DNA of 64,000 bases from Sinorhizobium medicae (GCF_007827695.1 NZ_VITA01000011.1:124001-188000); one strand, 5' to 3'. Shown: positions 35,776 through 45,865, numbered from the stretch's first letter. Notes: generated by a model from the letters alone, not told the origin. Numbers and translations are program-made.

Positions 35776-36390
35776 CTATATGGACCTGAGCGTCCAGCCG
35801 ACGATATCCGCTGCCACCTGGGCGAAAGCGGCATCAAGCGCGGCGACAAAGGCGGGATTGCCGGCGCCCCGCACCGGCACGACGGCGCGAAACGCCTGCT
35901 GCTTCCGCACGGTACCGTTCCGGTCATCCAGTATTTTGGCAAATATCTCGACCACCGCCCTTGCTGGCCCATCCGTGGATATCTCGAAGGCCCTGAGCTC
36001 GGTTATCAATTGGTAATCGATCGCTAGCCCTTGCCCAGGCTTGCCAACACGAATCCTGCCGGTGTTATCGAAAGTCTGGACGAGCCTGTCCTGCACCATG
36101 CGCGGCAGACTGTCTCCCCACTGGGCTTTGGCGAGGTATTGCAACTCGGAACTTGAAAGGCGGACGAGGATCTGATCGCTGCCCAAAGTCTTCAGAGCCG
36201 TGGGTTCCGGCACGAGAAGCTGGCGGTTTGTCGCCGACGCACGATCTACGGTCGGAACAGACGCCAGGCTAAACGTATCGTTCACCGCCTTGCCCGACCC
36301 GCAGCCCGCCAGCACCATGCCCAATGTAAGAACCACCGCAGACCGGACCGCTCCCGCGCGACGAAAAACTACCAGATCCGGAAAACCCAT
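35776..36390 (-). CDS. ABC-type transport auxiliary lipoprotein (PqiC-like)
   Basis: The 204-residue protein has a lipoprotein signal ending LAGCGSGK, so Cys would be lipidated, and a C-terminal PqiC/DUF330 domain (SSELQYLAKAQWGDSLPRMVQDRL segments, then ARAVVEIFAKILDD). It is the last gene of the MlaE-MlaF-MlaD-type operon and probably the outer-membrane partner. The start at 36390 is preferred over an upstream TTG. Confidence 0.85.
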   Translation of the reverse strand: MGFPDLVVFRRAGAVRSAVVLTLGMVLAGCGSGKAVNDTFSLASVPTVDRASATNRQLLVPEPTALKTLGSDQILVRLSSSELQYLAKAQWGDSLPRMVQDRLVQTFDNTGRIRVGKPGQGLAIDYQLITELRAFEISTDGPARAVVEIFAKILDDRNGTVRKQQAFRAVVPVRGAGNPAFVAALDAAFAQVAADIVGWTLRSI

Positions 36391-36469
36391 ACCCCGACTA
36401 TCCCCTTTCAACGTGGCTCATTCCGTTCCCCACCCGAACGCAACCAGCCCGCGACCTTCGACCGACGAA

Positions 36470-37840
36470 TCACCGACGCGTGCGGCCATCATATTGCTTA
36501 ACCGTTTCGCCGCCGAACAAAAGCCGTTGCGGATTTTTATCGAATTCGGAAATCGTATTTTGCAGACCTTGCACCGTGCGGCGTGTATCGCCGATCAGGG
36601 CCTCCACATCTCGAAGTCCGGAATTGGAGAATCGCTTGAGATTTTCGGCGATCGGACCGAGCTGTGCGTTCAGGTTTTCCGCCACCCGCCGGAACGACTC
36701 GAGCGTTTCGCGTGCCTGCGCCGAAAGCGACGGAGCGTCAGCGTCTCCGAGAAATCCGTCGATCTTCACGAGTATGCTGTCCACTCGGCCCGAAGCTGCA
36801 TTCAGCTTGTTCGACATTTGCGTGAAATCGGTGATCGTCTGATCGATATCCCCCTGCCGGGCGGAAATCTTTTCAGCAAAATCCGAGACTTGCGCGGCGA
36901 CCTTGCGGGCGTCCGCGCTCGCAGCCGTGATGTCGTTGACGACCAAGCCGACCTTCTGCGAATCCACCGCGGCAACCAGTGCATCGACGCGTTCCAACGT
37001 CTGCTGGGCATTCTTGCCGAACTGATTGTAGGTTTCCAACGTACGCTGGAAGCTGGCAACCGTTTCGGTCACCTCGCCGGAAGCATTCTTTAGATTGTTA
37101 CTCACCTGCTCGGCATTGCCGACGATGTTCTCGATCTTCTTCGGGTCTACCGCTTTGATCAGCCTGTCGGCACCGGCAAGCGTATCGTCGAGTTTCTTGG
37201 ATGCTGCGTTGACGGAGCCAGACAGTTGTTCGACGCTCTCCAGGAACTGGTCGATGGCATCGGAATTGTCCGCAAGCGCCTTGGAGAATCGTTCGGCATT
37301 GCCGATGGTTGAGGTCAGCGGCCCACGGACGTCGGTGACGAAGCTTTGAATATCCGTGATCGCCGAATTCGCCCGGTCGAGGATCTGGTCCGCAGTCGCC
37401 AGCAGGCTGGTGACGCTCGACTGATCGGCAAGTATATGCGCCTGGGTGCCTCTTTCCAAAGCGGTCTTCAGAATATTCTCGTCCCCTTTGCGCCCACCGC
37501 TGAGCTCGATATAGGCCGCTCCCGTAAGGCCCTGAACTTCGAGAGTGGCGGTCGTAGATTTCATCACAGGCGCATCGGCTGAGACTTCGGTTATTGCGAT
37601 CGAATAGCGCGGATCGTTGGCATCGATCGCGAGATTACGGACGCTGCCGACATTGATGCCATTGAAGCGAACCGGCGAGCCTACCGACAGGCCATTTGCC
37701 GATCCGGGAATATTGACGACGAGCTGGACCATTTGGCCGGTGCGGCCATATTGCGACATCCAGTAGACGAAACCGAAGGCGGCCGCGATGACCAGGACGG
37801 TGAAGAAGCCGACAATGGCATAATTCGCTTTAGTTTCCAT
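36470..37840 (-). CDS. MlaD/MCE-family substrate-binding protein
   Basis: The 456-residue protein has one N-terminal membrane anchor (about 7-29), an MCE domain (about 38-116: VVNIPGSANGLSVGSPVRFNG and GLTGAAYIELSGG), and then a long helical region with heptad-like LADQSSVTSLL and QTLERVDALVAAV segments. MCE proteins form hexameric lipid channels between membranes. The METK start at 37840 has a better-spaced AGG than the ATG 6 bases upstream. Its long helical tail may form a tunnel, as in PqiB/LetB-like systems (inference). Confidence 0.9.
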   Translation of the reverse strand: METKANYAIVGFFTVLVIAAAFGFVYWMSQYGRTGQMVQLVVNIPGSANGLSVGSPVRFNGINVGSVRNLAIDANDPRYSIAITEVSADAPVMKSTTATLEVQGLTGAAYIELSGGRKGDENILKTALERGTQAHILADQSSVTSLLATADQILDRANSAITDIQSFVTDVRGPLTSTIGNAERFSKALADNSDAIDQFLESVEQLSGSVNAASKKLDDTLAGADRLIKAVDPKKIENIVGNAEQVSNNLKNASGEVTETVASFQRTLETYNQFGKNAQQTLERVDALVAAVDSQKVGLVVNDITAASADARKVAAQVSDFAEKISARQGDIDQTITDFTQMSNKLNAASGRVDSILVKIDGFLGDADAPSLSAQARETLESFRRVAENLNAQLGPIAENLKRFSNSGLRDVEALIGDTRRTVQGLQNTISEFDKNPQRLLFGGETVKQYDGRTRR

Positions 37841-37932
37841 CGGCATTACCTACCTTTGCGGCCTGTGCCGCCTGTTCATGTGCTTCTGCGAGCCGGTTAC
37901 CGCAGCGGCCCGCTTGCGTATTCTCGTGTCGA

Positions 37933-38739
37933 TCATGCCTCGCGAACGATCGACCGTGCGCGTTTGCCTCGGAAATACGACTTCACCCAAGGGTCGTCGC
38001 AGGCGAGCATGTCCTCGATAGTGCCTTCGACGAGTACACGCTTCTTGCCGAGCACCGCGATCCGGTCGCATACCGAAAACAAGCTGTCCAGATCGTGCGT
38101 CACCATATACACGGTCAATCCAAGCGTGTCCCGCAGCTTGGCAATCAACTCGTCGAACTCAGCGGCACCGATCGGATCGAGGCCGGATGTCGGCTCATCG
38201 AGGAAAACGAGATCGGGATCGAGCGCAAGTGCACGGGCCAGGGCCGCGCGCTTGATCATGCCGCCCGAAAGCTCGGAAGGATACTTCTCCGCTGCCTCCG
38301 GTGCCAAGCCCACCAGTTCAATCTTAAGTCGCGCCAGTTCGTCCATGAGGTCTTGGGGTAGATCCAGATATTCGCGCATCGGCACCTGGATGTTCTCCCG
38401 TACGGTCAGGGCGGAGAAAAGCGCGCCGTGCTGGAACAACACGCCGAGGCGCATGTCGAGCGCGACGCGCTCGGCCTCCCCCATCTTGTCGTAGTCGGCG
38501 CCTAGAATCTCTATCGTGCCGGAACGCTTCGTCAGTAACCTCAGGACCGTGCGCATCAGAACCGATTTGCCGGTGCCCGAGGCGCCGACGAAGCCCAGAA
38601 TTTCGCCGCGCAACACTTCGAGATTGAGATTGTCTAGCACGATATTCTCGCCGAATCCGACCGTAAGGTCGCGAACGGAAAGGACCGCCTGCCCCTTCCC
38701 CCCCGCATCCGCTTGCTTGCCGATGACTGCCTGAACCAT
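37933..38739 (-). CDS. MlaF-type ABC transporter ATPase
   Basis: The 268-residue ATPase of a phospholipid/MCE transporter: Walker A GASGTGKS, signature LSGGMIKRAALARAL (the GGMIKR variant is typical of MlaF), Walker B LVFLDEPTSGLDP and switch His VTHDLDS. The ATG at 38739 is chosen because TGAGG lies 8 bases before it and overlaps the mlaE stop; the GTG at 38748 would sit on the ribosome site. Confidence 0.93.
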   Translation of the reverse strand: MVQAVIGKQADAGGKGQAVLSVRDLTVGFGENIVLDNLNLEVLRGEILGFVGASGTGKSVLMRTVLRLLTKRSGTIEILGADYDKMGEAERVALDMRLGVLFQHGALFSALTVRENIQVPMREYLDLPQDLMDELARLKIELVGLAPEAAEKYPSELSGGMIKRAALARALALDPDLVFLDEPTSGLDPIGAAEFDELIAKLRDTLGLTVYMVTHDLDSLFSVCDRIAVLGKKRVLVEGTIEDMLACDDPWVKSYFRGKRARSIVREA

Positions 38740-38749
38740 GTTCGCCACC

Positions 38750-39889
38750 TCAGAAATCGATTGCCGCGTAGAATATGGCGAACAGTCCGTCGATCAGGAT
38801 CACGACGAATATCGACTTGACGACGGACGAGGTCACCCGCCGCCCAAGCGACTCGGCACTGCCGCCGACCTTCAATCCTTCGACCGCGGCAACGACGCCG
38901 ATGATGAGCGCCATGAAGGGTGCCTTGATCATGCCGGCCGCGACGGAAGAGAAATCGACCGCCTCCTGCAAACGCGCCAGGAAAGTCGGAATCGTGATGC
39001 CGGAATAGGCCCAGGCCACCATGGCGGCGCCGGCAAGGGCGGCGAAGTTCGCGATGATCGTCAGGAGCGGCAGGACGATCGTCAGGGCCACGAGGCGCGG
39101 AAAGACGAGAACGCCGATCGGGCTCAAGCCCATGACTTTGAGCGCGTCGACCTCTTCGCGCATCTTCATCGAGCCTATCTCGGCGGTAATCGCACTTCCC
39201 GATCGCCCGGCGATCATGATCGCTGTAAGCAACACGCCGATCTCGCGCAGTTGCAGGATGCCGACGAGGTCGACGACGAAGATTTCGGCGCCGAAGGAGC
39301 GGAGCTGGAATGCGCCCTGCTGCGCGATGATGGCACCGATCAGGAAGGACATCAGGGTGATGATCGGCGTCGCCATCACGCCCATCCGGTCGATCTGATG
39401 GACGATCGCAGCGGGTGAAACGCCCGCATGGCGCCCAAGCTTCATCTGAGCGCCGCGAACCGCTGATCCCAGAATGTACATGGCCGCGACGGTGTCGGTC
39501 CATATGGAAACCGTCAGCTCACCTACAGGCGCAAACAGCCGCTGGAAGAGTGGTGCTCGTGCCGTCTCCCCTTCCGGGCTGCGCAATTGCTTCGGCAGTG
39601 CGAGGATCAGTTCGGCATACCGGTCGCTGCCTGCGAAACGAACCTCGTCGGCGGTCCCGTTCATGAATCGACGAATGATCCACGCACCAGCCGTATCCAT
39701 TGCCGTGATGCCGGAGAAATCGAACTCGCTCTGCCCGCCGGCCGGTTTTCCAAGCCGCTTCAGCTTGGCACTCATCGCCTCGGCCGTCTCATGCCTCCAG
39801 TCGCCGCTGAACACATAACGCCGACCGTTTCCGGCGGCGCCCTCATCGACGACGACGTCGGCAGCGGTCTCTGTTTGGGCAGGCGTCAC
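38750..39889 (-). CDS. MlaE-type permease with N-terminal STAS domain
   Basis: The 379-residue fusion has residues about 20-115 forming a STAS-like domain (FDFSGITAMDTAGAWIIRRF) and about 130-379 forming an MlaE permease (MGVMATPIITLMSFLIGAIIAQQ, REIGVLLTAIMIAGRSGSAITAEIG). In E. coli the STAS protein MlaB is separate and regulates the transporter; here it is fused. The start is a GTG at 39889. It is the first gene of the operon. Confidence 0.92.
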   Translation of the reverse strand: MTPAQTETAADVVVDEGAAGNGRRYVFSGDWRHETAEAMSAKLKRLGKPAGGQSEFDFSGITAMDTAGAWIIRRFMNGTADEVRFAGSDRYAELILALPKQLRSPEGETARAPLFQRLFAPVGELTVSIWTDTVAAMYILGSAVRGAQMKLGRHAGVSPAAIVHQIDRMGVMATPIITLMSFLIGAIIAQQGAFQLRSFGAEIFVVDLVGILQLREIGVLLTAIMIAGRSGSAITAEIGSMKMREEVDALKVMGLSPIGVLVFPRLVALTIVLPLLTIIANFAALAGAAMVAWAYSGITIPTFLARLQEAVDFSSVAAGMIKAPFMALIIGVVAAVEGLKVGGSAESLGRRVTSSVVKSIFVVILIDGLFAIFYAAIDF

Positions 39890-40074
39890 GTGATATCGGT
39901 CTTTCAGTTGGTTCTCTGCATACTCTCTTAAACGAGATTCCGCTCGATGACAAAATCATGCGGGAATTCAAAGTCGTACAGTGCCCTTGGTGCGACAGAA
40001 ATGACACAATGGACCCCATGTTGCGCGAATCTCCGCTGCGCGGCCCAAGCGGACGGAATCAAAGGGTTTTCACC

Positions 40075-41058
40075 ATGCCGATCTCTCTTAAAGCCACCGT
40101 TGAACATTTCCCCATTGCCGGTGCTTTCACCATTTCCCGCGGCTCGAAAACGACCGCAAGCGTCGTCACATGCCGTATCACCGAGGGCACGGTATCGGGT
40201 TGGGCCGAATGCGTCCCCTATGCCCGCTATGGCGAATCGGTCGAATCGGTGCTGAGCGCCATCGAGTCGGTACGGCCCCTCATCGAAGAGGGCATGGCCC
40301 GTGAGGATCTGCAGGAGGCGATGAAGCCTGGCGCCGCTCGAAATGCGGTCGATTGCGCCCTGTGGGATATCGAGGCAAAGCGCCGTGGAAGAACGGCAGC
40401 TTCGCTCGCCGGCATCGCGGACCCGATGCCATTGACGACCGCCTTCACTCTATCGCTCGCCGAACCGGAGGCGATGGGCGCTCAGGCCGCGAAACATGCC
40501 AAGCGGGCGCTTCTTAAGGTGAAAGTCGGAACGGCAGACGACACTGCCCGCATTCGCGCCGTCCGAAAGAGCGCGCCGGACAGCCGCATCATTCTCGATG
40601 CCAATGAAGGCTGGACAGCCGACAATATCGCCGCTCATTTCTCCGCCTGTGCCGAGAACGGCATCGCACTGATCGAACAGCCGCTGCCGGCCGGACAGGA
40701 CGACATACTCGCTGGCCTGCCGCGTCCAGTGCCGGTCTGCGCCGACGAGAGCGTCCATGCCACACAGGACATCAAAAGCCTTGCCGACCGCTATGACGCG
40801 GTCAACATCAAGCTCGACAAGACTGGCGGGCTTACCGAGGCACTGCGCATGCGCGCTGCCGCCGAGGCGCTCGGCCTCAAGATCATGATCGGCTGCATGG
40901 TCGGCAGTTCGCTCGCCATGGCGCCTGCGGTCCTCCTCGCCCAGGGTGCGGATTTCGTTGATCTGGACGGACCGCTCCTGCTTTCCAAGGACCGGTCCCC
41001 CGGCCTGCGCTACGAGGCCTCGCTCGTTTTTCCGGCGGAAGCCAGCCTCTGGGGTTGA
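40075..41058 (+). CDS. dgcA: Enolase-superfamily epimerase (L-Ala-D/L-Glu epimerase or N-acyl-D-Glu racemase DgcA)
   Basis: The 327-residue muconate-lactonizing-type barrel has catalytic KVKVG (KxK), metal ligands in IILDANEGW, LIEQPLP and CADES, and the second lysine in VNIKLDKTGG, as in dipeptide epimerases. Close rhizobial relatives are annotated DgcA; without dgcN/dgcR nearby the exact substrate is open. The ATG at 40075 is chosen; an in-frame ATG at 39958 would add 39 residues with a CPWC motif but has no ribosome site. The 3' end overlaps the convergent MFS gene by 49 bases. Confidence 0.85.
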   Translation: MPISLKATVEHFPIAGAFTISRGSKTTASVVTCRITEGTVSGWAECVPYARYGESVESVLSAIESVRPLIEEGMAREDLQEAMKPGAARNAVDCALWDIEAKRRGRTAASLAGIADPMPLTTAFTLSLAEPEAMGAQAAKHAKRALLKVKVGTADDTARIRAVRKSAPDSRIILDANEGWTADNIAAHFSACAENGIALIEQPLPAGQDDILAGLPRPVPVCADESVHATQDIKSLADRYDAVNIKLDKTGGLTEALRMRAAAEALGLKIMIGCMVGSSLAMAPAVLLAQGADFVDLDGPLLLSKDRSPGLRYEASLVFPAEASLWG

Positions 41059-42233
41059 AGAAACCAGCCCAGAAAAGTGAAGAGGCACCCCGACAGCGCA
41101 ACCACCGACATGGAGTAGAAGCCGTCGACACCGAACCAGGCGTAGAAATAGCCGGACAGAAAGGTGAAGATAGCCGTGAAGACGCCGGTGTAGAAAAAAT
41201 ACAGCCCCTGCGCCGATGCCTCCTGCTCCTCCGCGACGCGCTCGACCAGCTTGTGCTGCATGCCCGTATGCATGATCGCGTAAGTGAAGGCGTGGAAGCA
41301 TTGCAGAACGAAATAGCCCGAAAAACCGAGATCCATCGGGAAGATCAGCCAGCGTATGACAGCAAGCAGGCAGCCGGAGAAGATCATCGTCCAGACGCTG
41401 AACCGGCGGACGATCGCCTTGGCGAAGAAGAACATCAGAACTTCCGCCGCGACGCCGGCACTCCAGAGAACGCCGATCTGCGTGCCGCTGTAGCCGATAT
41501 GTTGCCAGTAAATGGCAGAGAAGGCGAAGAGCATCGCGTGGCTGCTATTGATCAGCGTCACGCCGACCAGGAGCAGTTGCAGATCCGTCTGGCGCAGCGA
41601 TTGTGGCGGAGGCTCCGTGATTGCGGTAATCGGCGACGGCCTGCGCGGCCGCCCGACACGCGGCGCCGCTACGGCCAACAGAATGGCCAGCGCGAAACCC
41701 GCGGCCATGGCCGGCAGGACCATCTGGCCGCCGACGATCCCGATCAGCCAGCCACCCAGCATCGTCGCCCCGATAAAGGCGACCGATCCCCAGACACGCA
41801 TCTGCGCGTAGTCGAAGCCCCAGCGCCGAACGCCCGATAAGGCGATGGCCTCGACGATCGGCATGTAAGGGGAATAAACCGCCGATTGCAGCGTGTAGAT
41901 GACGAGAACTGGCCAGAAACGCTGCGCATGGAAAAGAATAATGGCAGCGGCGAAAGACAGGACCCCGGACCAGATCAGAACGATAGACCGCTCGCCAATA
42001 CGGTCGGCAAGAACGCCCGCCAAGGGTGCGGTGATCACTCGGACGAACATGGGAACCGCAAGCACTATGCCGATTTCGAAATCGCTGAGCGACAGGCTGC
42101 TGAGCCAGACCGGAAAGTACGGCATGGCGAAACCATTGACGATCAACGGCGCCGAGAAGAGCAGCGCAATGCGGAGTGCGAAATGGCGCGGCGGGGGCCC
42201 CGCTACGAACGCGGGAGCAGAGGAGGGAATCAT
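41010..42233 (-). CDS. MFS transporter of the HcaT/nucleoside-permease-like group
   Basis: The 407-residue, twelve-helix permease has the MFS_1-like pattern PLIVNGFAMPYFPVWLSSLSLSDFEIGIVLA (segments) and a conserved FTYAIMHTGMQHKLVE in helix 10. Family members include 3-phenylpropionate permease-like proteins; the substrate here is unknown. It overlaps the convergent epimerase 3' end by 49 bases. Confidence 0.87.
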   Translation of the reverse strand: MIPSSAPAFVAGPPPRHFALRIALLFSAPLIVNGFAMPYFPVWLSSLSLSDFEIGIVLAVPMFVRVITAPLAGVLADRIGERSIVLIWSGVLSFAAAIILFHAQRFWPVLVIYTLQSAVYSPYMPIVEAIALSGVRRWGFDYAQMRVWGSVAFIGATMLGGWLIGIVGGQMVLPAMAAGFALAILLAVAAPRVGRPRRPSPITAITEPPPQSLRQTDLQLLLVGVTLINSSHAMLFAFSAIYWQHIGYSGTQIGVLWSAGVAAEVLMFFFAKAIVRRFSVWTMIFSGCLLAVIRWLIFPMDLGFSGYFVLQCFHAFTYAIMHTGMQHKLVERVAEEQEASAQGLYFFYTGVFTAIFTFLSGYFYAWFGVDGFYSMSVVALSGCLFTFLGWFLQPQRLASAGKTSEAS

Positions 42234-42370
42234 GGGGAGACCTGATGGCTGTACGCCACCATTAACATAACTGAGCGTGCGTTCGCCATCGGCTACTTAT
42301 CACTACAGGCGCTTGTCCACTGGGACGATTGAGGCCCTATGACGTACGACGTTTCGTCTTGGAGAACCGG

Positions 42371-43204
42371 TTATGCGGCTTGCGGTGCGAGCCGCGTAAC
42401 GGCCTCGGAGGCTCGCTGGTCCGCGGTAGTGTCTCCACGCGTCTGGTGCCACGTGATAAGCTCCATGGTGCCGTCATGATGCTCGGCGATCGCCGTGCAG
42501 CTCTCCACCCAATCCCCGGTGTTGATGTACCTGATGTCGCCGATGTCTTCGATGATTGCATGATGGATGTGGCCGCAGATGACGCCTTGGGCGTCGTGGC
42601 GACGGGCCTCCTCAGCCACGACTCTCTGGAACTCTCCGATGAAGTTTACCGCATGTTTGACTTGCAGCTTCGCCCAGGAGGAGAAAGACCAGTAAGGCAT
42701 GTCGAGACGACGACGTACGGCGGCAAGGCCGATATTGATGGCGATCGCCATGTCATAGGCCCAGTCACCCAGATAGGCGAGGACACGTGCATTGCGCACG
42801 ACGACATCGAACTCATCGCCGTGCAGCACGAGATAGGTCCGGCCGTCCGCGCCCCGGTGGAGGTAACGCTGCGCCACTTCGATACCGCCGAAATGAATGC
42901 CCGGAAAGTCGCGGAGGAACTCGTCATGGTTTCCCGGGATATAGACAATCCGCGTACCCTTCCGTGCCTTACGCAGAAGCTTCTGGACCACGTCGTTGCA
43001 GGATTGCGGCCAATACCAGCTGCGCTTCAGGCGCCAGCCGTCGACGATGTCGCCGACGAGGATGATCGTGTCCGCCTCGTGGTGGCGCAGAAAATCGATC
43101 AGGAAATCCGTCTTGGCCGCCTTCGAGCCCAGATGAACATCGGAAATGAAGAGCGTCCGCAGTTTCCGAACGGAATTCTGTTGGGGTGCCGATACCGTCG
43201 CCAT
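42371..43204 (-). CDS. plcP: Phospholipase C-type metallophosphatase PlcP
   Basis: The 277-residue calcineurin-like metallophosphatase has motifs FISDVHLG, VGDIVDGW, IPGNHDE and ICGHIHHA. In S. meliloti the protein at this position (next to dme/sin) is PlcP, which cleaves phosphatidylcholine to diacylglycerol during phosphate starvation so that phosphorus-free lipids replace phospholipids (recalled literature). It also resembles LpxH-type UDP-diacylglucosamine hydrolases. The start at 43204 follows GATGAGG. A Pho-box-like site lies about 50 bases upstream. Confidence 0.85.
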   Translation of the reverse strand: MATVSAPQQNSVRKLRTLFISDVHLGSKAAKTDFLIDFLRHHEADTIILVGDIVDGWRLKRSWYWPQSCNDVVQKLLRKARKGTRIVYIPGNHDEFLRDFPGIHFGGIEVAQRYLHRGADGRTYLVLHGDEFDVVVRNARVLAYLGDWAYDMAIAINIGLAAVRRRLDMPYWSFSSWAKLQVKHAVNFIGEFQRVVAEEARRHDAQGVICGHIHHAIIEDIGDIRYINTGDWVESCTAIAEHHDGTMELITWHQTRGDTTADQRASEAVTRLAPQAA

Positions 43205-43255
43205 GCCAGCCTCATCCTGGTTTAGCCGTTTCAGAACCGTCAAAATCAGACTCGT

Positions 43256-43273
43256 GTTTCAGGAAGATGACAC
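43256..43273 (-). promoter_or_regulatory. Putative Pho box upstream of plcP
   Basis: On the minus strand GTGTCAT-N4-CTGAAAC has the 7-4-7 layout of PhoB sites (consensus near CTGTCAT-N4-CTGTCAT). The first half matches 6 of 7; the second fits the relaxed S. meliloti half-site about as well. It lies about 50 bases before the plcP ATG. It also falls upstream of the dme start on the other strand. Confidence 0.5.
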
Positions 43274-43449
43274 AGGGTATCGGCAGCACGCAGCAAGGGC
43301 TGGGGAGCAAGCCCGGAAAGAACCGCGTCGAAACTGTACCTGCCGGGCGATTCATGCCAAAAGGCACGACATCGATCAGCATCGGACATGAACGCACTCC
43401 CGAACCCGCGCTCTCAAGTCCTACGCAAGAAGTCAAGGAAAACAGAGGC

Positions 43450-45762
43450 ATGAACACGGGCGATAAAGCGAAATCCCAAGCGGTTCCCGCCAGCGGAGAT
43501 ATCGATCAGCAGGCACTCTTCTTTCATCGCTATCCTCGCCCCGGCAAACTCGAGATCCAGCCGACAAAACCGCTCGGGAACCAGCGCGACCTGGCCCTCG
43601 CCTATTCTCCCGGTGTCGCCGCACCGTGCCTCGCCATCAGGGACAACCCTGAAACTGCGGCCGATTTTACCGCTCGCGCCAACCTCGTCGCGGTGGTGTC
43701 CAACGGCACAGCCGTTCTCGGGCTCGGCAATATCGGCCCTCTCGCCTCCAAGCCCGTCATGGAAGGAAAGGCCGTTCTCTTCAAGAAGTTCGCAGGGATC
43801 GACGTCTTCGACATCGAGATCGATGCGCCGACGGTCGAGCGGATGGTCGACGTCATCTCCGCTCTGGAGCCGACTTTCGGCGGCATCAATCTCGAGGACA
43901 TAAAGGCACCCGAATGCTTCGAGGTGGAGCGACGCCTGCGCGAGAAAATGGAAATACCGGTTTTTCACGATGACCAGCACGGAACCGCGATCATCGTTGC
44001 GGCGGCCGTACTGAACGGCCTGGAACTCGCCGGCAAGGACATCGCCAAGGCCAAGATCGTGGCTTCGGGTGCCGGAGCTGCGGCGCTGGCCTGTCTCAAC
44101 CTGCTCGTCACGCTTGGCGCCAGACGCGAAAACATCTGGGTCCATGATATCGAGGGTCTGGTCTACCAGGGGCGCGAGGTCCTGATGGACGAATGGAAAG
44201 CGGTCTACGCGCAGGAAAGCGACCACCGCGTTCTCGCCGACAGCATCGCTGGCGCCGACGTGTTTCTGGGCCTGTCGGCCGCAGGCGTTCTCAAGCCCGA
44301 GCTGCTGGTTCAAATGGCTGAGAAGCCGCTGATCATGGCGCTCGCCAATCCGACGCCGGAGATCATGCCCGAGATGGCCCGTGCCGCGCGTCCCGACGCC
44401 ATGATCTGCACCGGACGATCGGACTTTCCCAACCAGGTCAACAATGTCCTCTGTTTCCCGCATATCTTTCGCGGCGCTCTCGATTGCGGCGCACGTACCA
44501 TCAACGAAGAGATGAAGATGGCGGCCGTGCGCGCGATCGCCGGTCTTGCCCGCGAAGAACCGTCGGACGTCGCCGCCCGCGCCTATTCCGGCGAAACGCC
44601 GGTTTTCGGCCCCGATTACCTGATCCCCTCGCCCTTCGATCAGCGGCTGATCCTGCGCATTGCGCCGGCCGTCGCGAGGGCTGCGGCCGAAAGCGGCGTC
44701 GCCACGCGCCCGATCCAGGATTTCGACGCCTATCTCGACAATCTCAACCGGTTCGTCTTCCGCTCCGGCTTCATCATGAAGCCCGTCTTCGCCGCAGCGA
44801 AGAATGCGTCGAAGAACCGCGTCATCTTCGCCGAGGGCGAAGACGAGCGGGTCTTGCGCGCCGCCCAGGTGCTGCTGGAAGAAGGTACGGCCAAGCCTAT
44901 CCTGATCGGCCGCCCGCAAATCATCGAAACCCGACTGCGGCGCTATGGCCTCCGTATCCGCCCCGATATCGACTTCGAGGTGGTCAATCCTGAAGGCGAC
45001 CCACGCTATCGCGACTATGTCGATGATTATTTCGCCCTCGTTGGTCGGCTCGGCGTCATTCCCGAGGCGGCTCGCACGATCGTACGCACGAACACGACCG
45101 TGATCGGGGCGCTTGCAGTCAAACGCGGCGAGGCCGACGCGCTGATCTGCGGCGTCGAAGGCCGCTACAGCAGGCATCTGCGCGATGTGTCGCAGATCAT
45201 CGGCAAGCGTTCGGGCGTGCTCGATTTCTCGGCGCTCAGCCTTCTGATCTCGCAGCGTGGCGCGACCTTCTTCACGGATACCTATGTGAGCTTCAGTCCG
45301 AGTGCGGAGGAGATCGCTCAGACCACGGTGATGGCGGCAAACGAGATCCGCCGCTTCGGAATCACGCCGCGCGCCGCTCTCGTCTCCCATTCGAATTTCG
45401 GCTCACGCGATTCCGAGAGTGCCTTCAAAATGCGCGCTGCTTTGCAGATCGTGCGCGAGCTCGCGCCTGATCTCGAGGTGGACGGGGAAATGCATGGCGA
45501 TTCCGCCATTTCCGAGGGCCTGCGCCAACGCGTGATGCCTGACAGTACACTGAACGGCGAGGCCAATCTGCTCGTTTTCCCCAATCTCGACGCCGCCAAC
45601 ATAACGCTTGGTGTCGTCAAGACCATGACGGACAGTCTGCATGTCGGCCCGATCCTTCTCGGCTCCGCACTTCCCGCGCATATTCTGTCGCCATCAGTCA
45701 CGTCCCGCGGCGTCGTCAACATGGCAGCTCTGGCGGTCGTCGAATCAAGCTATCCCGTCTGA
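43450..45762 (+). CDS. dme: Malic enzyme fused to phosphotransacetylase-like domain
   Basis: The 770-residue multidomain protein has an N-terminal malic enzyme (1-430: [32 protein letters not shown] segments, [15 protein letters not shown], Rossmann [11 protein letters not shown]) and a C-terminal Pta-like domain (450-770) that is regulatory, not catalytic. It decarboxylates malate to pyruvate, feeding acetyl-CoA synthesis; in S. meliloti the NAD-linked DME, needed for symbiotic nitrogen fixation, is 770 residues and adjoins sinR, favouring dme over tme. AAGGA precedes the ATG at 43450. Confidence 0.9.
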   Translation: MNTGDKAKSQAVPASGDIDQQALFFHRYPRPGKLEIQPTKPLGNQRDLALAYSPGVAAPCLAIRDNPETAADFTARANLVAVVSNGTAVLGLGNIGPLASKPVMEGKAVLFKKFAGIDVFDIEIDAPTVERMVDVISALEPTFGGINLEDIKAPECFEVERRLREKMEIPVFHDDQHGTAIIVAAAVLNGLELAGKDIAKAKIVASGAGAAALACLNLLVTLGARRENIWVHDIEGLVYQGREVLMDEWKAVYAQESDHRVLADSIAGADVFLGLSAAGVLKPELLVQMAEKPLIMALANPTPEIMPEMARAARPDAMICTGRSDFPNQVNNVLCFPHIFRGALDCGARTINEEMKMAAVRAIAGLAREEPSDVAARAYSGETPVFGPDYLIPSPFDQRLILRIAPAVARAAAESGVATRPIQDFDAYLDNLNRFVFRSGFIMKPVFAAAKNASKNRVIFAEGEDERVLRAAQVLLEEGTAKPILIGRPQIIETRLRRYGLRIRPDIDFEVVNPEGDPRYRDYVDDYFALVGRLGVIPEAARTIVRTNTTVIGALAVKRGEADALICGVEGRYSRHLRDVSQIIGKRSGVLDFSALSLLISQRGATFFTDTYVSFSPSAEEIAQTTVMAANEIRRFGITPRAALVSHSNFGSRDSESAFKMRAALQIVRELAPDLEVDGEMHGDSAISEGLRQRVMPDSTLNGEANLLVFPNLDAANITLGVVKTMTDSLHVGPILLGSALPAHILSPSVTSRGVVNMAALAVVESSYPV

Positions 45763-45851
45763 GGGATGGCACTTCCTCCTCGACCATGAGCCGCGGAGAA
45801 TCGCTGTTTTCCACCGTAGAGATGCATTCGCATCGGCAAAAATCATCGATA

Positions 45852-45865
45852 CTGCAATCTGCAAT
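45852..45865. repeat. Tandem heptamer upstream of sinR
   Basis: CTGCAAT occurs twice head-to-tail in the AT-rich 204-bp region between dme and sinR. It could be a regulator site for sinR expression; the spacing does not fit a standard Pho box. Confidence 0.3.

Noticed and set aside
39958-40074. N-terminal extension of the epimerase with CPWCDRND
   Set aside because: No ribosome site, not part of the enolase fold, and the ATG at 40075 gives the normal family length.
43414-45390. Open frame of 658 codons antisense to the malic enzyme gene
   Set aside because: The plus-strand gene has full family motifs; the antisense frame is a by-product of GC-rich codon use and has no recognisable domains or ribosome site.
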